DNA of 32,808 nt from Candidatus Omnitrophota bacterium (GTDB lineage Bacteria; Omnitrophota; Gorgyraeia; 2-02-FULL-51-18): NCBI GenBank assembly GCA_023248025.1, contig JAHFFI010000005.1:1-32808 (forward strand), given 5' to 3'. A model generated the notes under the pieces. The model worked only from the letters and a program-made list of their open reading frames with translations, did no database searches and was not told the DNA's origin. Position numbers and translations under genes: made by a program. This document shows positions 1-10,800 of this stretch, piece by piece. Each line of letters starts with the position of its first letter. The stretch's first letter is position 1.

Positions 1-102
1 AAGTACCACATCCAGTCCGCGCAGCGCCGCATCGCGCGCGATGCCTGCACCGGCAATGCCGCCTCCTATGACGGCGAGCGTATGGACTTTATCGGAATTC
101 AT
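1..102 (-). CDS. GlpD-like FAD-dependent glycerol-3-phosphate dehydrogenase, N-terminal fragment
   Basis: Only the first 34 codons are in the window; the gene continues beyond base 1. The translation carries a dinucleotide-binding motif, VIGGGIAGAGIARDAALRGL, at residues 11-30. That is the form typical of the FAD-binding N-terminus of GlpD/GlpA, which oxidise glycerol 3-phosphate to dihydroxyacetone phosphate at the membrane. The ATG at 102 gives only about ten residues before the beta-strand of the Rossmann fold, as expected for the family. The gene is divergent from the FkbM methyltransferase starting at 123, so the 20 bases between them must hold both starts. Another FAD-dependent oxidoreductase of the DAO family is possible because the catalytic part is not visible. 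Confidence 0.75.
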   Translation of the reverse strand, partial: MNSDKVHTLAVIGGGIAGAGIARDAALRGLDVVL

Positions 103-122
103 GAGACTCATTATACCGCGGA

Positions 123-956
123 ATGGTATGCTATTTAAAATATACAAAACGTATGCTGAATTTTAAAAAATTAATTAAAAAAGCGATTTTTCCGTCGGGC
201 TCGACGGTGACGATTCTTCGTGGACCGCTCGCGGGCAACCGATACGTCGTGAATGAATATTCCGGCTGGGCGCATATTTTTGGGGGATGGGAGCCGGGTG
301 GCGTCAAAGCTTTTAAAAAATATATTCGTCCCGGTGATGTCGTATTCGATGTCGGAGCCAACACAGGACTTCATTCGCTTCTGTTCTCCCGACTGACGGG
401 TCCTTCCGGAAAGGTTTATGCTTTTGAACCTTTACCTGAAAATGTGCGGCAGATCGAAACGTTGATCTCCTTGAATAAAATTAAAAATATCGATATCTAT
501 CCGGCGGCTCTCAGTAATTATAAAGGCAAGGGCACTTTTACGGCGGGCAACAACACCTGGGAAGGTCATCTGACCGGCTTATCCGATCGGAACGTCGATT
601 CAACAACGGTGTCTGTCCTTACGCTCGACAGTTTTATCGGCGAGGCGCGTCACCCAACGCCGCAATTCATCAAGATTGACGTCGAGGGAGAAGAATCCAA
701 AGTCCTTGAAGGTTCCCGCGAGACGATCGAAAAATGTCATCCGCTTCTTTATGTAGACTTGCATAACCCGGAGCAGGATGTCCGCGTCGGAGCTATTTTC
801 CGGTGGCATGGATACCGGGTGTTCCGCGTGAATTACACGTCCGCCACCGGAAAACTTCTGTCCGAGGTTACGGACCTATCGAAAGGCTGGCCGCACCACG
901 AAGGACTCTCCGGTGCGGTTCTCGGATTTCCACCGGACTCGCCTTTATTATTATAG
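123..956 (+). CDS. FkbM-family SAM-dependent methyltransferase
   Basis: The 277-aa product has the SAM-binding motif [10 protein letters not shown] (about residues 74-82), an acidic motif II in [10 protein letters not shown], and the FkbM-type signature [10 protein letters not shown] near residue 187. FkbM-family enzymes are O-methyltransferases that usually act on sugars, polyketides or cell-surface glycans; the substrate here cannot be read from sequence. Length and motif order fit the family. The ATG at 123 has no clear Shine-Dalgarno. An in-frame ATG at 153 would remove ten residues and leave the domain intact, so the start is uncertain. The stop overlaps the end of the convergent cyclophilin gene by six bases. 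No pathway context is visible. Confidence 0.85.
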   Translation: MVCYLKYTKRMLNFKKLIKKAIFPSGSTVTILRGPLAGNRYVVNEYSGWAHIFGGWEPGGVKAFKKYIRPGDVVFDVGANTGLHSLLFSRLTGPSGKVYAFEPLPENVRQIETLISLNKIKNIDIYPAALSNYKGKGTFTAGNNTWEGHLTGLSDRNVDSTTVSVLTLDSFIGEARHPTPQFIKIDVEGEESKVLEGSRETIEKCHPLLYVDLHNPEQDVRVGAIFRWHGYRVFRVNYTSATGKLLSEVTDLSKGWPHHEGLSGAVLGFPPDSPLLL

Positions 957-1511
957 TACCGTTACCTTTTTCATCGCGATGGTCGTTTTTGGTTTATCAC
1001 TGGAATCACGGGGCGCGTTCGCGATTTTGTGCACGATATCCATGCCTTTTGTGACCTGCCCGAACACAGAATGCTTTTTATCCAGCCACGGAGTCGCGGT
1101 GTCGGTGATAAAAAACTGGCTGCCGTTGGTATTGGGGCCTGAGTTTGCCATGGACAGCGTCCCGGCCTTATCGTGCCTCAGTTTCGGTGAGAATTCGTCA
1201 TTGAATTTATAACCGGGTCCGCCGGTACCGGTTCCGGTCGGGTCACCGGTCTGTATCATAAAATCGGGAATGACACGATGGAAAATGATGCCGTCATAAA
1301 ATCCTTTTTTGGCCAGCGTCACAAAATTTTCGACAGTTTTAGGAGCATCCGCCGAAAAAAGCTCCACCTCGATATCGCCGAGAGTAGTTTCTATTTTTAC
1401 GTGTGTGGATGCTGGGGTCATTATTTCCTTTCCTTCGGTTGTTTCGGCGAATGCCGGGGATGAGAGTAGAACAGATATCAGTAAAAAAGCGTTAAAGCAA
1501 GTAGGCTTCAT
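951..1511 (-). CDS. Secreted cyclophilin-type peptidyl-prolyl cis-trans isomerase
   Basis: The 186-aa product starts with a signal peptide ([22 protein letters not shown], cleavage after FAFA-like AFA) and then a full cyclophilin domain. Diagnostic segments are [21 protein letters not shown] (catalytic Arg in FHRV), [34 protein letters not shown] and a C-terminal beta-strand KKVTVL. The active-site set (FHR, Q/GSQFFI, LD..H) is complete, so an active prolyl isomerase acting on exported proteins is expected. The start is supported by AAGGAG about seven bases before the ATG. The gene is convergent with the FkbM methyltransferase and shares six bases with it. Whether it is periplasmic or extracellular cannot be said. 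Confidence 0.95.
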   Translation of the reverse strand: MKPTCFNAFLLISVLLSSPAFAETTEGKEIMTPASTHVKIETTLGDIEVELFSADAPKTVENFVTLAKKGFYDGIIFHRVIPDFMIQTGDPTGTGTGGPGYKFNDEFSPKLRHDKAGTLSMANSGPNTNGSQFFITDTATPWLDKKHSVFGQVTKGMDIVHKIANAPRDSSDKPKTTIAMKKVTVL

Positions 1512-1577
1512 GAGGCGTCTCCTTATCTGCCCATTGTAAACGATGGGTCGAAAAAATAAAGAATATTTGTTATGATA

Positions 1578-1629
1578 TCCGCCTGCTGTATTCAGCAGGA
1601 CGGATCCGTCCGCGCCAAAGGCGGGCGGA
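1578..1629. repeat. Palindromic repeat upstream of tRNA-Val
   Basis: A 52-bp sequence begins TCCGCC and ends GGCGGA. It contains a hairpin (CCTGCTG, 4-base loop, CAGCAGG), the palindrome GGACGGATCCGTCC and a second pairing CGCC/GGCG. The outer hexamers and the GGATCC centre are shared with the perfect 30-bp palindrome at 23055-23084, so the two may belong to one dispersed palindrome family. It lies 24 bases before the tRNA gene; a role is unknown. Confidence 0.6.
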
Positions 1630-1652
1630 GGTTAGAGTATTAACGATATTTC

Positions 1653-1726
1653 GGGCGAATAGCTCAGCTGGTTAGAGCACCTCCTTTACACGGAGGGGGT
1701 CGTGGGTTCGAATCCTACTTCGCCCA
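1653..1726 (+). tRNA. tRNA-Val (anticodon TAC)
   Basis: The cloverleaf can be folded by eye. The acceptor stem is GGGCGAA/TTCGCCC, the D stem GCTC/GAGC, the anticodon stem CCTCC/GGAGG with loop TTTACAC (anticodon TAC, valine), and the T stem GTGGG/CCTAC with loop TTCGAAT and one G-T pair. The discriminator base is A. The 3' CCA is not encoded; the base after the discriminator starts a T-run that may terminate transcription. It stands alone, with no other tRNA in the window. Confidence 0.97.
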
Positions 1727-1827
1727 TTTTTACTTTCCTGAAATAGGTTAATATAAATAGTTAATATTGTTAATTATTTTATGTGCATAATTTTTTAAAG
1801 CCTCTTATCTTCGGACGATTCATTAGG

Positions 1828-1833
1828 TATACT
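1828..1833 (+). promoter_or_regulatory. Candidate -10 box for the giant gene
   Basis: TATACT lies about 30 bases before the GTG start in the AT-rich spacer after tRNA-Val. No convincing -35 hexamer stands 16-18 bases upstream, so this is a weak call. Confidence 0.3.
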
Positions 1834-1859
1834 TTCCATCTATATAAGGAAGACGAGGG

Positions 1860-4800
1860 GTGTGGTTTATCCTGTATCAAAACCCTTTTAATATGAAAAA
1901 ACCGAAGACACCGTATTTAAAGATCATCGCCGGCACGCTGGTCCTGGCATTTTTAGCGCAGGATTTTTGCTACGCCGCGCCCGAAATCGCGTCATTTTTC
2001 TCCTCTGATCAGAAGAACATAGATCAGCGGTGGGTGAAAAATGTGCTGCCTGATATTCCACGATCGGTGGCCGAGGTCGTAGATGCCTGGAAGGCCCCCA
2101 AGGAAAGCTCAAGTGGCCCTGAGAGAATCGTTTATCTCATCCAGGACGCCCACACCAATTCATCCGCACAGAAAAATATCGCGCGCCTACTGGAGCTGAT
2201 GTCAGCGGAGACTATTTTCTTGGAGGCCGGTTTTGGGGATGAGTCTCTTGGGTTTCTTAGACCGTATGCGACTAAGCTCGAAAGACAAAGATTGGCCGAT
2301 TCATCCATCCAGGAAGGGTTGATACAAGGCAGCGAATATTATGATCTCACGTCGACGCGCCCGGTGGGGCTTTACGGCGTAGAAAATCTAGCCCTTTATG
2401 CGCAGGCCGTTTCTTTGTACCGGGATGTCAGCCTCGAAAGAGAGCGTCTAAAAAATTACCTTTCACAAGTCCAAAGTGTGATTCAATCGCTCAAACCCAG
2501 AGTGTATCATCCGTTCCTGCGCATGATGGACAGACATTACCAGGATTTTGAAAGCGGCAAGACGACACTGACGGATTATGTCGGGTTCTTATACGAGCAG
2601 GCCGGGCAATTGGCGATCTCGATGGATTCGTACAAGGAACTCAAGCAGCTGCAAAAAATTCGCAAGGCCGAATCGCGGGTGGACTTTGATCAAACCAATG
2701 GTGAACTTGCGCAAGCCTTGTCTTCACTGGGGGAAGAAGAACGAAAAGTTGTCACGCAGGCCGCTTCCGATACGGCCCTATTTAAATTGTCCGGACAGTC
2801 TCACGCAGCCGCTTGGGGCACCTTTACTCTGCTCAGTGAAAAATTAACGGAGCAGAACAAGATGGGGAATTATCCCAACCTAACCCACTATTTTGAGTAT
2901 TTGAATCTTTGCGTGAAACTGGACGTCGAAAAAATTCTCCGGGAAAAAACAGCGCTTGAAAATGCCCTGGTTGCTGTTTATTGCATCACCTCTGATGAGC
3001 ACAAGCTGTTTGTGTCCGGTCAGCACATAACACTGCTTAAAAAAATGCTGGATCTATCGCTGACGCCCGAAGAATTTGAAAATTACCGCTCCCATAAGGA
3101 GGATTTTAATATCGCAGCGCTTACGGGCTTTCTCAACAAAAAAATTATAGATTTTAGAGATGGGTATGACAATACGAGTATTTTAGAAAAGGGTTATGAG
3201 GAAGCGATAGAAAAAAGTGAGGCGTTTTATGGGCTCACCTTTGCCCGAGACGAGCAGATGATAGGTCATGCGCTTACGGAGATGCAAAATGAAAATTTAA
3301 CATCGGCGGCGCTTGTGGCGGGCGGATACCACAGCGTAAATCTGATGCGTCAATTAAAACAAAAGGGCATTTCGTATGTTTGTTTAAGGCCACAAATTTT
3401 GCAGGAAACAAACCAGAAAAAATACGAAGCTATTTTGTTGGGTCAGCATATGGATGCGCAGTTGAATACTTCACTGCCGGTCCCGCCCCGGGTCTCGGCA
3501 ATCAGCGCTATGCGTTTCGGGCTGACACCCACGACGCGTGACGACCACCTAGTTGCTTTAAAATGGCCCTCACCTGAGGAAGCCGAGGGGAAGATCAACG
3601 TCGTGATGAGTCAAAGAAAAAAAGACTTAGGATTGCAGTTTGCTGCTGCCGGCGGGCGGTTGGCAAAGAAGGAAGTGAGTTCATACGGCCCCGCGGATTT
3701 AGTGCAAATCACGCAACAATCGGCCAGACTAATGCCCAGCCCGAAAGAAGCAGCCCTTCTTGAAAGCATAATACCTGCGTTGCCTCAGGATCTGATATTT
3801 TGGGTGTATCACCGCGTCGATGCATGGAAGAAACTTTTATCGCCTTATAAAACCAAGCCGGTTCCTTACGGGTTTTATACGCGATTCTCAAACCCTCCGA
3901 GTATTTCTTTGTTGGACTATTCCTCCGTCCCTTACATCTTGGTGCATGAAATTTTTCATGTTTTTCAGTGCATGGGCATGCGACAAGAATGGTCCATACG
4001 GTTTAAGCATTTTCTTTATAATGTTCCCGATAAAATCATTTCAGACGCTTTTAGGTCCTGGGAAACGTATTTCAAAGAGAGCTCTATTTACAGTAAGAGT
4101 GACGTAGGTTTGGAGCTGGGTGCGCATCTTTTTTCTACGCTTCATTTTTTCGATGAAGCCCCCTTTGAACCGTCCGCGCAAAATTTCGCATCTTTAAATG
4201 ATCATGGTCAATGGGACCCGCAGCTTGGGGACTATTTGCGGGAGGCTCTCGAAACTAGACCCTCTATGGGTCAGCTTTATCAAGTCACGAGAAATTTTGC
4301 ATCTCGTATTTTAGAGGCTCCAGATCCGGTCCGAGATCGGGTATTGGCCGGCCTGAGACAATATTTTGAAGCACACAGCCCGCTGCCGGTTCCTCAAATT
4401 TTTGAAGCATCCACCGAATCCCTCCAAGGGTCGCGTCTGGCACAATCTCAAACAGCGGTTTCTCCCGAAGAAATCACCGATGCAAGAGCCGTGGAGTTTT
4501 ACCGCATGCACAGGGAGCTACTGGCGCTATTTTCAGAATACAATCAAGCCAAGAAATCACCCACACCTCAGATAAAAAAAATAAAAGCCTTTCTTTCTCA
4601 GGTCAGATCCTATGCGGAAAGGCTGGCTCCTTACGAAGCGGAAATAAGGGAATCAAAGGATGAGGATGCAGCGGTTTTGGCATCGTTTGAAGGCCGATCA
4701 CCGCCGGAGCTTAAACGGATCGAGTCCGAATTATCAAAAGAAATCAAGTCCTACCATTCACTTTTTACCGAAGCTCATGCGAACCGTAACGAAAGTGCGC

Positions 4801-7800
4801 TTGACGATCTAAATCATCAAGTGATTGTTCTGCTTAAGCGGCGTCTAAAAATTCAGCTGTTGAGATTGCAATTGGAATTGCAGCAGACGCCCCTGCGCCA
4901 GGGCCCCATTTATTTGATCGTATTGAGCATCGTCGGTATTTACCACCGTCTTTCCTATGAGCATTTATGGCGCACCAGGCGTAAAAGGGGCCAGCTTGCG
5001 CTTGAAGGTTTTCATGTGGGCGACGCGACGGGACATCTGGCCTTTACTTTGTACTATGAAAGACAGCCTGTTTTAAGGGTGGTGCGTTCTGCCGCCGGCA
5101 AAGTGGCCTTAAGTCAGATTATTTGGAAAAAAGTGACTACAACCGCCGGCACGGATGCTCTGATGCCTGTGATGACGCCGCTTAAATTTGAAAGCGTGGA
5201 TCCGGCATTTCGCAGCCGGCTGCATGCGATAGTCAGTCAGGAAGAGGATTACACGCAGCTGATTTACCACGATTTGGCTTTGGAGGATGTATCTACGATT
5301 CTTGAAAAATATAAAGCGAGTCCTGCCGGGATGACAAAGGATATCCGCGCGCATGTCACAGATTCTTTAGAATCAGTTTTGGCAGGCCCCCACGGAAAAA
5401 ACGGACTGCGCTTAAAAAGAGCCCGTGTGGCGAGTGATACCCAACCCCCCAGAATGCTACCCATGCCAAAAGAAAGCCTCGAATCAGCCGTAACACTCCT
5501 TGCCAATAATGATATCCGGTCTGCGTTGGACCTTATTAAGAGTACCAGAGACTACATTCACGGCCGCCTGGGAGTTATAGAAAAAATAAGAATAGCCACC
5601 GCTCGAAAGAAAGATTATTTGTACCTTATTATCCGCGATGGCCAGCTTAGAAAGCTGCTGAGTGAAATCAACACAACAGTTGCAAACCGGCCCATTGATT
5701 TAATTACTTTAAAAAATCAAATGCAAGCACTTGAGGTTATTTTGGAAGAAAGTTTTCAATTTGTGATCAGAGAACGCGAATACATTAACGTCAAACGGAT
5801 GATTCAGAGTGTGCTGGTCGTCTATAAAAATTTTAGTAAAGAACCTGCAGATCCCAGGGATTTGAGAGCTGTTGTTAGCCAATCGCTCGCGGACATGACG
5901 CGGCGAGCCGAGGCGCGGGTGTCGGGCTCAAGGCTTTCGGCGCGCGTTGCCACCTTAAAACAGGCCACGATGCTTAAAAGACTTTCCGAACTTATTCTTT
6001 GGACGGAGGTTGCGATGATTGACTGGGCTAATCGCCAGAAAACAAGTCTGCCGGGGGTGGGCGGGCACGAGGCCGCTGCGGCTTCTTCACTTCACATCAT
6101 AATGGCGCTTGAACTTTTTAGCCGCCGGGGCGAAGACCATGTGGCGCACAAACCTCATTCGTCACCGGCGTATCATGCGTTGCAGTATTTTCTGGGGCAG
6201 ATCCCCAAGGAGGTTCTTTTTAGACTGAGAGAAAATGACATTACTTTAAAACCAAGCCCCTACCAGGAACTTATTGACGACACCTTGGCGAATTCTCCTC
6301 CCGAACTGGCCGCCGCCTACCAAGCGGGCCTAAACGAATTGCTCGAACAATTACCTTCATCCGCAAAGACAGATTTGGACAAGCCCGGTTTACATTCGTA
6401 TCCCGGGATGGCGGACGCCAAACTCAATCCGCGCGTGACCATTCCCACGGGTTCCGTGGGTCTTGGTCCTGCGGCCGTTATCGTCCTGGCACTGGTCAAA
6501 AAATGGCTGCAGGATAATGGCTATACGGTGCCGGATTCGCATTTTTTTGCCGTATTGGGCGATGCGGAATTCGAAGAAGGTAATCTTCAGGAGATTTTAC
6601 CGCTTGTCGCCGAGCACAAGCTTTCGGGCGTGACGCATATCGTCGACTACAACCGCCAGTCGCTGGACGGAAACACTCAAGACCAAAAACTTTATGAAAT
6701 GAAAAACCGCTACGCATCTACAGGCTGGAAAGTAGTGGAGCTAAAATGGGGGGGCCGCATGAAAGCCGCCTTTGCGAAAAAAGTCGGAGGAAAAATTTTC
6801 CAAAAGGTCATGGAAGACATGTCGCCTTCGGCATACCAAGCGCTCCTCGCCAAGACCGGTGCCCAAATCCGCGCTGAACTGCTTGAGAAAAATTTAAAGC
6901 TTAAACCTTTTCTTAAAGTTTATACCGATGCGGCTCTTAAAGAGCTATGGCTGGATCTCGGCGGTCATGATCTGATGGAGCTCACACACGCGCTTGAAGA
7001 AGCCAGGAGCTCCTCTCAGGCGACGGTGATCATTGCCCACACCATTAAAGGCTGGGGGCTTGATCCCCTCATCGGAAAGGTTAGCAATCATTCGGCACTT
7101 TTAAATAAGTCCGAGATGAGTGACCTGAAAACAAAATTAGGCATTCAAGGGATTTCAGAGGAAGATCCCTTTCCCACTTTGGATATCGACAGCACAGCGG
7201 CACAGTGGCTGAGTCAGGTGCAAGCTCGCTTGAAAACGGAAGAAAATATTTCCCGACAAGAAATCGCAAAAAATGAGAATCAATGGCCTTTGCTTCCCAC
7301 ACGCATCATGCCCGGCATTGCGGATGGCATGAAGGAAATCTCGACGCAAGCTTATTTTTCCCAGATGGTGGCCAAACTTCGCCGAATTGCGCAGACACCG
7401 ATAGAAAATCTTACCGGAGATGAAGCGGCTTTAAAATCACTGGCAGAAAGAGTCGTAACCCTTTCACCGGATGTAGGCACTTCTACCGGATTAAGACCCA
7501 AAGGTGCCGTGGGTGGTTATGGGCCGAACAATCCTAAGGATAATCATTTTCGTTTTAGCATCGCCGAGATGAATTCTATGACGACCAGCGCCGGTTTTGG
7601 CAAATCCCATGATTTTTTTGGCGTACGGACAATCCCCGTGCAAACTATTTATGAAATGTTTTGGGACAGGCGCGCATTGGATCCATTTTTTTATGCTCAA
7701 TACTGGGGGTCTTCATTTATTCAATTTGTCACACCCTCCGGTGCGACGCTGTCGTCCGAAGGCGTCCAGCATCAGGGCATTACGGGCGTTGTGGTGGCGG

Positions 7801-10800
7801 AAGCTGTGCCAAACTCTATTCTGTGGGATCCCTGGAACGAAACGGATCTTGATTTTATTTTTACGGATGCGTTGAACCGCACCGCACTGGGCAACGACGA
7901 AGGTAGAAATGTCGTCACTATTCGAGGCACGACAAAAAATATCAGTCGTGAGGAATTGATGAAGCGACTACGCAGTATAAAGGCAAACGCGGGCCTCACG
8001 GATGAGCAGATTTTGACCGCTCATCGAGCAAACGTGCTGGCGGGCGGCTACCGTTTAGTGGATTACCGCGTCCATGAAGGCTATAAACCAAATGAAAATG
8101 TTGTGAATATTTTTGCGATGGGCGCCATGGTTCCTGAGGCGCTTTCTGCCTCGGATGCGCTCCTAAAAAATGTAGGTACTTACGCCAATGTGATTGTGGT
8201 GACCAGTCCCACGCTTTTAAATGGGCGTCTTGCCGAACAGAGCCGTTATGAACATCTCATGAGTCTAGTGCCTAGAGAAGAACGGCCGTTTGTGCCTGTG
8301 GTGACCGTTGCGGATGCGCCCAAGATGCTGCTAAAAGGCATAGGGGACAGGGGCATCGGCCTCCAATCAGAGAATTTGGGACTTTCCGAAAACGGGCTTT
8401 CTACCAGGGATCCCTCAAAAATATATCGCCATCACGGCATCTCGCGTGTGGATATCTTTAATGCGGCTTACGGAATGCTGGTGGAAAGAGACCGAGATGG
8501 AAGTCAAGTCGAAGATCTTTTGAATGCACTTTATGAGGAGGATGCGGGCGCGCGGTTTTCTGCTTCGCTACGTCCTTACGGCGCAGCTTCGCAGGAACGA
8601 GGGGCAGAGCAGAGCGTAGGAGGGCGGTTGTCTTCCGCGCCGCTTTTTCGTTTGGTTTCTCTTAAGCCGCCGCTACGCGGACGGGGGTACCCCATACAGG
8701 GCGAAGTGACTTTCTTGGGTGATCCGGAAAGATTGAAGTCACACTTTTTTACTGCGGAAGAATGGATGCGCGAGTCGTTGGCAAATCGTCGATGGGGTTT
8801 TTATGGATCCGGCAAAGTACGCTTCAGAAAGGATTTCGCGACTTATCCTCAAATGTTTTCGCCATTTTTTGGCGCCATGACAGCCGAGCAGGTTTTTAAA
8901 ATGTGGCAAGGAATGCGGCGGGCAAATACATGGACGCCCGGCGAACCGTTTGTGGTGATCGAGCTGGGCGCGGGCGAAGGCGATCTGGCGCATGATTTTA
9001 TTGAGCACGCGCGCAAAAAAGCTAAAGACCATCAGCCTGAGTGGCAGGATTTTTATGACGCGTTGCAGTACCGCGCCGTAGAATTTTCGCCCGTCTCTTT
9101 TGATACGATGCGGTCTAAAAATAAGACTTTTATGGATCAGGGTAAGCTCGTGGCAGTCCATTCGGATGCGCTGGCTTATCTGGATACCGTGGGCCGGTCT
9201 CCGGTAAAAGGCGTCGTACTATCCAACGAATTTTTAGATGCTCTGCCGGCGCACCAGGTACGCGTACAACCGGATGGCCAGGTCGAGGCGGCCTTGTTTA
9301 TTCCCCTGATTGATACCGATGCGTTGAGGATGTTGTTCCGTTCGGGCGTGTTGGATCGGCAAAAGACAAACACATTTGTAATAGAGGGCCAGAATATAAG
9401 CGCCCTCTCAAAAAAGGATTTCCTTAAGATCAGAGAAAAATTGGAGGATCCAAAAAATAAGACCTTAGCCCGTGATTTGAAGAAACATTTACGCATGGCG
9501 ACCTGTTATTTAAATGCGCGCTATTTTACGGATGTGCAGGAATACGCTCGATTAAATTCAGAAGAGATTTCATCGGTCGCGTCTCGTCATAAAGCCGGCA
9601 ATGTTGCCTTGATTGGGACCATCCACCGCCATTTTATTAAAAAAGCAGCAGACGCTCTGAGCAAGGGGTATATATTTAGTATCGATTATATGGAGCCTTC
9701 TTATAATATCTGGAACCCGCTCGTTGGACAGATGGCCGCATTCTCAGGAAATAAAATATTTTCTGATTGGGTGCTGAACGCCGGAAATTATGATGTCACC
9801 TATGATCCGGATGCCACTTATTTGGATCAATTAGGCCGGCGGATGGGTTTAAAGACTGCCTATTTTGGCAGTCAAAGCAACCTGGAAAAAGGGACATCCT
9901 TTGACTTGAAGACCGAAGACACTTCTTTAGCGATTTATAGAAATTTGTTTCACCGGCGGTTGGAAGATCACCGCAGCGATATTCAAACTTCACGTGATTG
10001 GCTGAGCAGATTCTTTGATGAGTTTCCTATTGATGCCGTGACGACGTCTACGTTCATGGGCCAATGGCCGGAAATAGCATTAAAAAACTTTATCGAACAA
10101 ATAGTGAAAGATCCACGCGTCCCGACGGAAGATCAACCTATGGTAACGACGACATTACAGCAAGTTGTAAAAAATTTAGTAACTAGAACCCAACAAGCAT
10201 TGGATATGTATTTAAGGTCTTTCTATGAGCTTCATTTCAAAATCCTGATCCAGCAAAAACCGGGGACGGATGATTCTTATCAGTTTCCCGCACCTTCGAG
10301 GGACTTGTATCCCCAGGGCGCGCGCCTTAGCCTTGAACACAACGAAACGCTTAGCTTAAGCGAGCTTCTAGAAAAGTTAAATGGATTGGTAAAACTGATT
10401 GCCGGTGAAAGTGACCCCAAAGTGCTACAGGAATATATAAAATTGACGGACGGTTATGTAAATAAATTTTTAGAAGCTACTTCACTGTGGTCAGATGATC
10501 CATTTTCAACTGTTGAAATGGTAGCAGAGTACGAAAAATGGGCGAAGATTCTTATGAGGTTAGTCTACCAAGATGCGCAACTGGCCAGTAAGCAACACAA
10601 CACGGAAGTCAAAAACGCCGCGAAAATAGATCTCGTATCTAACCAATCGAATTTTTCTGAGGCGATTCTAAAACTTACCGGCTCGGCGCGCATTGTGGCC
10701 ATGAGTTCCCACAAAGCGACTTCCATTGAGGTTACCGCAGCTTCTCTAAAAGCGATTGAAAGTATCGCGGGTGAACTATTTGCGTTAATTCACAAAGAGA

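Noticed and set aside
913-1212. 99-aa plus-strand frame antisense to the cyclophilin gene
   Set aside because: The minus strand encodes a complete cyclophilin with signal peptide and all catalytic residues; the plus frame has no recognisable feature.
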